Shown piece by piece: positions 59,932 through 64,000 of a stretch of DNA of 64,000 nucleotides. The stretch lies in assembly GCA_018241265.1 (NCBI GenBank), contig JAFEEF010000010.1, forward strand, positions 105,164 through 169,163. Direction: 5' to 3'. Position 1 is the first letter of the stretch. Each line of letters starts with the position of its first letter. A model generated the notes under the pieces. That model saw nothing but the letters and a program-made list of their open reading frames with translations, was not told the DNA's origin and did not search any database. The DNA is from Pseudomonadota bacterium. Its GTDB lineage: Bacteria; Pseudomonadota; Gammaproteobacteria; Burkholderiales; Burkholderiaceae_C. The position numbers and the translations under genes were made by a program.

Positions 59932-60362
59932 TGCATCGCCTCGACGTGCGCCTTCGTGATGGCACCGTCGGAGCGTCCCTTCAGATACGCGTAGAGCTTG
60001 TCGATGTTGTCCATCACGGTCTTGTTCCCGGCGAACGACACCATCTGCGTGTTCGGCCGGCCGTTGGTCACGGTCTTCACGAAATCGTCCTTCGACAGCG
60101 TCTTCAGGCTGTTGACGAGCGACGGGCCGACGAGGCCCTCCTGGTTCGCGCCATGGCAGCGGTCGCAGGCGGCGGCGCGCCAGGTGCGGAAGCCTTGCAG
60201 CGTGTCCGGATCGACCTTGTAGCCGTCGACGACGGTGTAGAGCGGCGTCTTCACGGTGCCGCCGGCCGGCGCCGAAGCCTGGCCGAACGCCGTACCGGCC
60301 GACAGGGCGACGCCGCCCGCAGCGAGCGACAGACTGATGCAAAGCGTCTTGGAAAACTTCAT
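59928..60362 (-). CDS. xoxG: Cytochrome c XoxG, electron acceptor of XoxF
   Basis: A 144-residue exported class I cytochrome c (signal residues about 1-27). Haem is bound at CDRCH (Cys66-His70), and an axial Met is likely in GRPNTQMVSFAGN. It takes electrons from XoxF. It is shorter than many XoxG/MxaG cytochromes. The ATG at 60362 begins a proper signal peptide; the frame opens to 60419. It is separated from xoxF by 143 bp containing an intrinsic terminator, and coupled to xoxJ. Confidence 0.92.
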   Translation of the reverse strand: MKFSKTLCISLSLAAGGVALSAGTAFGQASAPAGGTVKTPLYTVVDGYKVDPDTLQGFRTWRAAACDRCHGANQEGLVGPSLVNSLKTLSKDDFVKTVTNGRPNTQMVSFAGNKTVMDNIDKLYAYLKGRSDGAITKAHVEAMQ

Positions 60363-60379
60363 TTGGATGCAGGTGGGCT

Positions 60380-60422
60380 GGTTGAAAAAGAAACGGGATG
60401 GCGTCCTTGCGAACGCCACCCC
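60380..60422 (-). terminator. Intrinsic terminator between xoxF and xoxG
   Basis: Read on the minus strand, a 10-bp stem with one mismatch (bases 60413-60422 with 60395-60404; GGGGTGGCGT against ACGCCATCCC) and an 8-base loop is followed by GTTTCTTTTTC. This is a good Rho-independent terminator after xoxF. Partial read-through would give more XoxF than XoxG/XoxJ and the downstream genes, unless xoxG has its own promoter. Confidence 0.75.
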
Positions 60423-60505
60423 CCGGGAGATTGCTTCAGGCGCCGCGCGCTGCGTACACGGCGCTCTAGCTTCTTCTGTTCGGCGTCAGATCACCGAATG
60501 CGGTT

Positions 60506-62320
60506 TCAGTTCGGCAGGGCAAACACCGTCAACGAACCGCCCAGCTCGGTGTACTTCGCGAGGTCCTTGTAGCCGCCCACGGCGCCCAGACCGTCCTGGT
60601 CCTTCTCGAGGCCCGCTGCCATGCCGATGCCGGCCCAGCCGCCGATGCCCGAGAACACGCCGATGTACTGCTTGCCCTTGTGCTCGTAGGTGAAGACGTT
60701 GCCGATGATGCCGGACGGCGTCTTGAACTTGAAGAGCTCCTTGTCGATGTTCTTCTTGTCCACGCACTTGAGGTAGCCCTCGAGCGTGCCGTAGCAGGCG
60801 ATGCCGCCGGCGGTCGTCAGAGCGCCCGACCAGACCGAGAACTTCTCGGCCTTGCTCTGGACGATCTTGCCCTGGCCCGCGTCCCAGGTGATGAAGTTGC
60901 CCATGTTGCCGCCGGGGCCGGGGAACATCGACAGCGTCGCACCGACGTACGGCTGGCCCGCGGTGTACTCGACCTTGAACGGCTCGTAGTCCATGCAGAC
61001 GTGGTTCGTCGGCACGTAGAAGAGCTTGGTTTCCGGGTCGAACGAGGCCGGCTGCTGGTCCTTCACGCCGAGCGCCGCCGGGCAGACGCCCTTGGTGTTG
61101 ACGTCAGGACCGTTCTGCGCGGTCGAGTACTTCGACACGACCTGCGGACGGCCGGTCTTCATGTCGACGCCGGTGGCCCAGTTCACCATCGGGTCGTACT
61201 TCTCGGCGACGAGCAGCGCGCCGTTCGTGCGGTCGAGCGTGTAGGCGAAGCCGTTGCGGTCGAAGTGCACGAGCGCCTTGGTCGGCTTGCCCTTGACGTT
61301 GATGTCCGCCAGGATCATCTCGTTGATGCCGTCGAAGTCCCACTCGTCGAACGGCGTCATCTGGTAGACCCACTTCGCCTTGCCGGTGTCGACGTCACGC
61401 GCCCAGATGGTCATCGACCACTTGTTGTCGCCGGGACGCTGGCTCGGGTTCCAGGTCGACGGGTTGCCCGAACCGTAGTACATCAGGTTCAGCGCCTTGT
61501 CGTAGCTGTACCAGCCCCAGGTCGTGCCGCCGCCGGTCTTCCACTGATCGCCCTTCCAGGTCTTCAGCGAGGAGTCCGGGCCGACCGGTGCGACCTTGCC
61601 GTCCGTCCACGTCGTCGTGGTCGCCGGATCGATCAGCATTTCGGCGTCCGGGCCGACGCTGTAGCCCTTCCAGGCCAGCTTGCCGTCGGACAGGTTGTAC
61701 GCCGCGATGAAGCCGCGCACGCCCCATTCGCCGCCGGAGATGCCGGTGATGACCTTGTCCTTGAAGATGTGCGGCGCGTTGGTGTTGACGGCGCCCAGCT
61801 TCGGATCGCCGTTCTTCACGCTCCACACGACCTTGCCGGTCTTGGCGTCGAGGGCGACGAGGTTGGTGTCGGCCTGCTGCAGGATGACCTTGCCTTCGGC
61901 ATAGGCCAGGCCGCGGTTCACCGTGTCGCAGCACATCTGCGGAATGACCGCCGGGTCCTGCTTCGGCTCGTACTTCCAGACGATCATCTGGGTGTCGAGG
62001 TCGATCGCGAACACCTTGTTCGGGAACGGCGAATGCAGGTACATCATGTTGCCGATCACCAGGGGCGAGCCCTCGTGACCGCGCAGCACGCCGGTGGAGA
62101 ACGTCCACGCGACCTGCATCTTGCCGACGTTGCTCGTGTTGATCTGCTTCAACGACGAGGTGCGGTGATTGAACATGTCGCCCGCTTGCATCGCCCAGTT
62201 GTTGGGGTCGGCGATGTTCTTTTCCACGTCGGCATTGGCGAATGCCAACGCCGGCACTGCGAGCAGAGCGACCCCCAAACGACGCGCGATACCCAGGCTG
62301 GAGTGCCGGGAAACCTTCAT
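60506..62320 (-). CDS. xoxF: Lanthanide-dependent PQQ methanol dehydrogenase XoxF
   Basis: A 604-residue periplasmic quinoprotein that oxidises methanol to formaldehyde (or formate). Signal peptide residues about 1-29. Cys130-Cys131 form the vicinal disulphide over PQQ; DEWDFDG gives catalytic Asp328 and Asp330, the extra Asp that marks lanthanide-dependent XoxF (Ala in calcium MxaF). GEWGVRG and GSGNPSTW carry further metal/PQQ ligands, and Trp-docking blades are regular. The ATG at 62320 has AAGGAGA upstream; the longer frame to 62368 lacks a signal-like start. It heads the xoxFGJ operon. Confidence 0.96.
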   Translation of the reverse strand: MKVSRHSSLGIARRLGVALLAVPALAFANADVEKNIADPNNWAMQAGDMFNHRTSSLKQINTSNVGKMQVAWTFSTGVLRGHEGSPLVIGNMMYLHSPFPNKVFAIDLDTQMIVWKYEPKQDPAVIPQMCCDTVNRGLAYAEGKVILQQADTNLVALDAKTGKVVWSVKNGDPKLGAVNTNAPHIFKDKVITGISGGEWGVRGFIAAYNLSDGKLAWKGYSVGPDAEMLIDPATTTTWTDGKVAPVGPDSSLKTWKGDQWKTGGGTTWGWYSYDKALNLMYYGSGNPSTWNPSQRPGDNKWSMTIWARDVDTGKAKWVYQMTPFDEWDFDGINEMILADINVKGKPTKALVHFDRNGFAYTLDRTNGALLVAEKYDPMVNWATGVDMKTGRPQVVSKYSTAQNGPDVNTKGVCPAALGVKDQQPASFDPETKLFYVPTNHVCMDYEPFKVEYTAGQPYVGATLSMFPGPGGNMGNFITWDAGQGKIVQSKAEKFSVWSGALTTAGGIACYGTLEGYLKCVDKKNIDKELFKFKTPSGIIGNVFTYEHKGKQYIGVFSGIGGWAGIGMAAGLEKDQDGLGAVGGYKDLAKYTELGGSLTVFALPN

Positions 62321-62897
62321 TGATGTCTCCTTGCTTTGAGGTGGTTGAGACGCCGCGGCGGGAGCCACCCGAATCCCGACGCCGAGGGTGTGACACGGCG
62401 CTCGTCCGCAACATCCATGCCCATGGACTCAGGGCGGTTGCCGAGGCCTGCGCCGTGCGCACATCGGCTTCAAAGGTGCCTGCTCTTTTTGCGACGAGGC
62501 CCTAGGTATAACCCTGGATTTTTTGACTTGAAACAGGGTGCGTCAGACCCTAACCGCGTGGGCGGCGGCGAGCGCCTTGGGGAAAGCACGGGGGTCGCGC
62601 AGCACGCGCCGATGAACGCTTGCGGGTGCCGGAGGGCACGCGGCCTCGTCGGTCCGCCGGGCTGTCGCCAGTTTTGGCGCAGAGTGTTGCACTGTGAACC
62701 CGGGCTTGCGGCGCCGTCCTCCGCAGGGTTCGGCCGGCGCCGTCGACGAGGTTCGAGGGGCGCAGAACTTGCTCCGCACGGGGTTGCCTGTCCCAGGCCG
62801 GAACGATCCGGATGAATGTAGATCGCAGGGCATTCGACCTGCGAGCGCTCCGCGCTTTTGCGATCATCGTGGCTTTGCCACGCTCAGACCTCGACCC
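62321..62897. promoter_or_regulatory. Intergenic region between xoxF and the ABC ATPase gene
   Basis: A 577-bp non-coding gap between divergent genes. The xoxF ribosome-binding site is near its left end. An AT-rich island at 62501-62534 holds a possible minus-strand promoter (TTTCAA, 16 bp, TTATAC; 62528-62533 and 62506-62511) inside an inverted repeat ACCCTG-N17-CAGGGT (62511-62516, 62534-62539). This would give a roughly 180-base xoxF leader. Near the ABC gene, hairpins CGCAGG/CCTGCG (62824-62843) and CGTGGC-TTT-GCCACG (62868-62882) precede the ATG. I see no credible gene inside. Confidence 0.4.
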
Positions 62898-63611
62898 ATG
62901 CTGTCCATCTCCGGGCTTACCAAACGCTATGGCGCGAACGTCGCGCTGAAGTCGGTGTCGCTCGCGATCGAGCCGGGCCAGTTCGTCGCGCTGCTCGGGC
63001 CGAACGGCGCCGGCAAGTCGACGCTGTTCCAGGTGCTCACCGGCCTGTTCGCCGCCGACGAGGGCGAGGTCGAGGTCGCCGGCCATTCGTTGCGTCGCAA
63101 GGCGCAGGCGGCGCTGCGCCACATCGGCGTGGTGTTCCAGCAGATCTCGCTCGACCTCGACCTGAGCATCCGGCGCAACCTGCTGTTCCAGGCCGACCTG
63201 CAGGGCGTGCCGCACAAGCTGGCGATGGCGCGCATCGAGGCCGGCTGCGCGCGCCTCGGCGTCGACGCCAACCTCGATCGCAAGGTGCGCGAGCTGTCCG
63301 GCGGCAACCGGCGCAAGGTCGAGCTGGTGCGGGCCGGCCTGCACGAACCGTCGGTGCTGCTGATGGACGAGGCGACCGTCGGCCTCGACCCGAAGTCGCG
63401 TCGCGACCTGCTGGCCGCGCTGCATGCCGACGTGCGCGAGCGCGGCGTCTGCGTGCTGTGGGCGACGCACTGGGTCGAGGAAGCCGAAGGCGCCGATCGC
63501 GTCGTCGTGCTGCACAAGGGCTCGGTGCTGGCCGACGGCACGCCGGCCGCGGTCACCGAAGCGCTCGGTGGCGAGACGCTCGAAGCCGGCTTCATCCGCA
63601 AGACCTCGTGA
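62898..63611 (+). CDS. ABC transporter ATP-binding protein of a PQQ-associated cluster
   Basis: A 237-residue ABC ATPase. Walker A is GPNGAGKST, the signature is LSGGNRRKVEL, Walker B is VLLMDEATVGLDP, H-loop ATHWVEEAE. The LSGGNRRK signature and linkage to a beta-propeller gene match the ABC ATPase family found beside PQQ-dependent alcohol dehydrogenases. It is divergent from xoxF. The permease is probably beyond the window edge. The transported substrate is unknown. Confidence 0.85.
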   Translation: MLSISGLTKRYGANVALKSVSLAIEPGQFVALLGPNGAGKSTLFQVLTGLFAADEGEVEVAGHSLRRKAQAALRHIGVVFQQISLDLDLSIRRNLLFQADLQGVPHKLAMARIEAGCARLGVDANLDRKVRELSGGNRRKVELVRAGLHEPSVLLMDEATVGLDPKSRRDLLAALHADVRERGVCVLWATHWVEEAEGADRVVVLHKGSVLADGTPAAVTEALGGETLEAGFIRKTS

Positions 63612-63640
63612 ACCCCAACGATCCAGGAGACGCCTCGAAG

Positions 63641-64000
63641 ATGTTCCCTCGCAGACCGCTCGCTTCCGCCTTTCTGCTCGCCGCCGCGACCGCGGCCCAC
63701 GCCGGCACCGCCTACGTCACGAGCGAGAAGGACGACGCCGTGACGATGATCGATACCGCGACCCTCGCGGTCAAAGGCACGATCCCGACCTGCAAGCGCG
63801 GCCGCCACATCCAGCAGATGCCCGACGGCAAGCTGATGCTGGCGTGCTCCGACTCCAACCAGGCCGACATCATCGATCCGGCCACCAACAAGTCGGTGCG
63901 CCGCATCCCGCTCGGCGACGACCCCGAGGCCTTCGACATCTCGCCCGACGGCAAGACCATCTACGTCTCCAAGGAAGACGATGCCGAAGCCGCCTTCCTC
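63641..64000 (+). CDS. PQQ-associated YVTN beta-propeller protein (partial, cut by window end)
   Basis: The first 120 codons of an open frame that runs off the window. A Sec signal peptide (residues about 1-21, ending AAHA) precedes the propeller blades AYVTSEKDDAVTMIDTATLAVKGTIPTC and DGKLMLACSDSNQADIIDPATNKSVRRIPLG. The family accompanies the PQQ-linked ABC transporter. GGAGA precedes the ATG, which is 29 bp after the ATPase gene, so the two are co-transcribed. It resembles, but is not the same family type as, the propeller at 54162. Confidence 0.82.
   Translation, partial: MFPRRPLASAFLLAAATAAHAGTAYVTSEKDDAVTMIDTATLAVKGTIPTCKRGRHIQQMPDGKLMLACSDSNQADIIDPATNKSVRRIPLGDDPEAFDISPDGKTIYVSKEDDAEAAFL

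Noticed and set aside
62321..62897. Short open frames in the xoxF upstream gap (for example 62543-62833)
   Set aside because: They lack ribosome-binding sites and recognisable sequence, are Arg/Pro-rich, and overlap the putative regulatory elements.

Overview
The window is a GC-rich, densely packed bacterial chromosome segment with many ATGA/GTGA/TGATG gene overlaps. Its content points to a methylotrophic proteobacterium, most likely a betaproteobacterium (Burkholderiales; inferred from gene combination and base composition, not proven). It carries three parts of a methanol-to-formate system: the tetrahydromethanopterin/methanofuran-type C1 module (fhcBADC, a Fae paralogue, cofactor-biosynthesis genes), PQQ synthesis (pqqABCDE), and a lanthanide-type methanol dehydrogenase operon (xoxFGJ plus about ten accessory periplasmic genes). 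I see no rRNA, tRNA, CRISPR array, insertion sequence or prophage.

Layout. 0.1-3.3 kb: small accessory genes (HIT, GNAT, VOC, a PIN/antitoxin pair, a HAD hydrolase), two of them sharing a duplicated 58-bp leader with a perfect palindrome. 3.2-4.8 kb: M20 peptidase. 4.8-8.2 kb: MfnE-, MfnF- and MfnD-like genes (minus) divergent from a HisA-like TIM barrel (plus). 8.4-15.6 kb: fhcB-fhcA-fhcD-fhcC, a Fae paralogue and a PabB-PabC fusion. 15.7-19 kb: PRC-barrel protein, small hydrophilic protein, chemoreceptor, M48 protease. 19.1-21.0 kb: a NarL-type two-component pair divergent from pqqABCDE (21.3-24.6 kb). 24.6-31.5 kb: secreted unknown protein, MFS transporter, two tandem beta/gamma-crystallin proteins, and a P-loop ATPase fused to a nucleotide-cyclase-like domain. 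31.6-33.9 kb: tungstate transporter tupBCA. 34-36.5 kb: POT transporter and nitronate monooxygenase-like protein. 36.7-40.6 kb: cyoABCD quinol oxidase. 40.7-41.8 kb: serine hydrolase. 42.0-51.2 kb: two overlapping hybrid histidine kinases, the first with about 25 tandem HAMP domains. 51.2-62.3 kb (minus): the xox operon. 62.9-64 kb: PQQ-associated ABC ATPase and a truncated beta-propeller gene.

How it fits together. XoxF oxidises methanol to formaldehyde in the periplasm using PQQ and a lanthanide and passes electrons to XoxG. The H4MPT pathway then carries the C1 unit and the Fhc complex releases formate. PabBC supplies p-aminobenzoate for H4MPT, and the Mfn-like genes probably make the furan cofactor of Fhc. 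The two-component pair next to pqqA is a good candidate regulator of PQQ and methanol oxidation. The least understood content is the tail of the xox operon. It has two MBL-hydrolase/SoxYZ-like-carrier pairs, one with a hydrolase that has lost most zinc ligands but has a CxxC motif, alongside a thioredoxin-like protein, an MxaD homologue, a beta-propeller and two small unknown periplasmic proteins.
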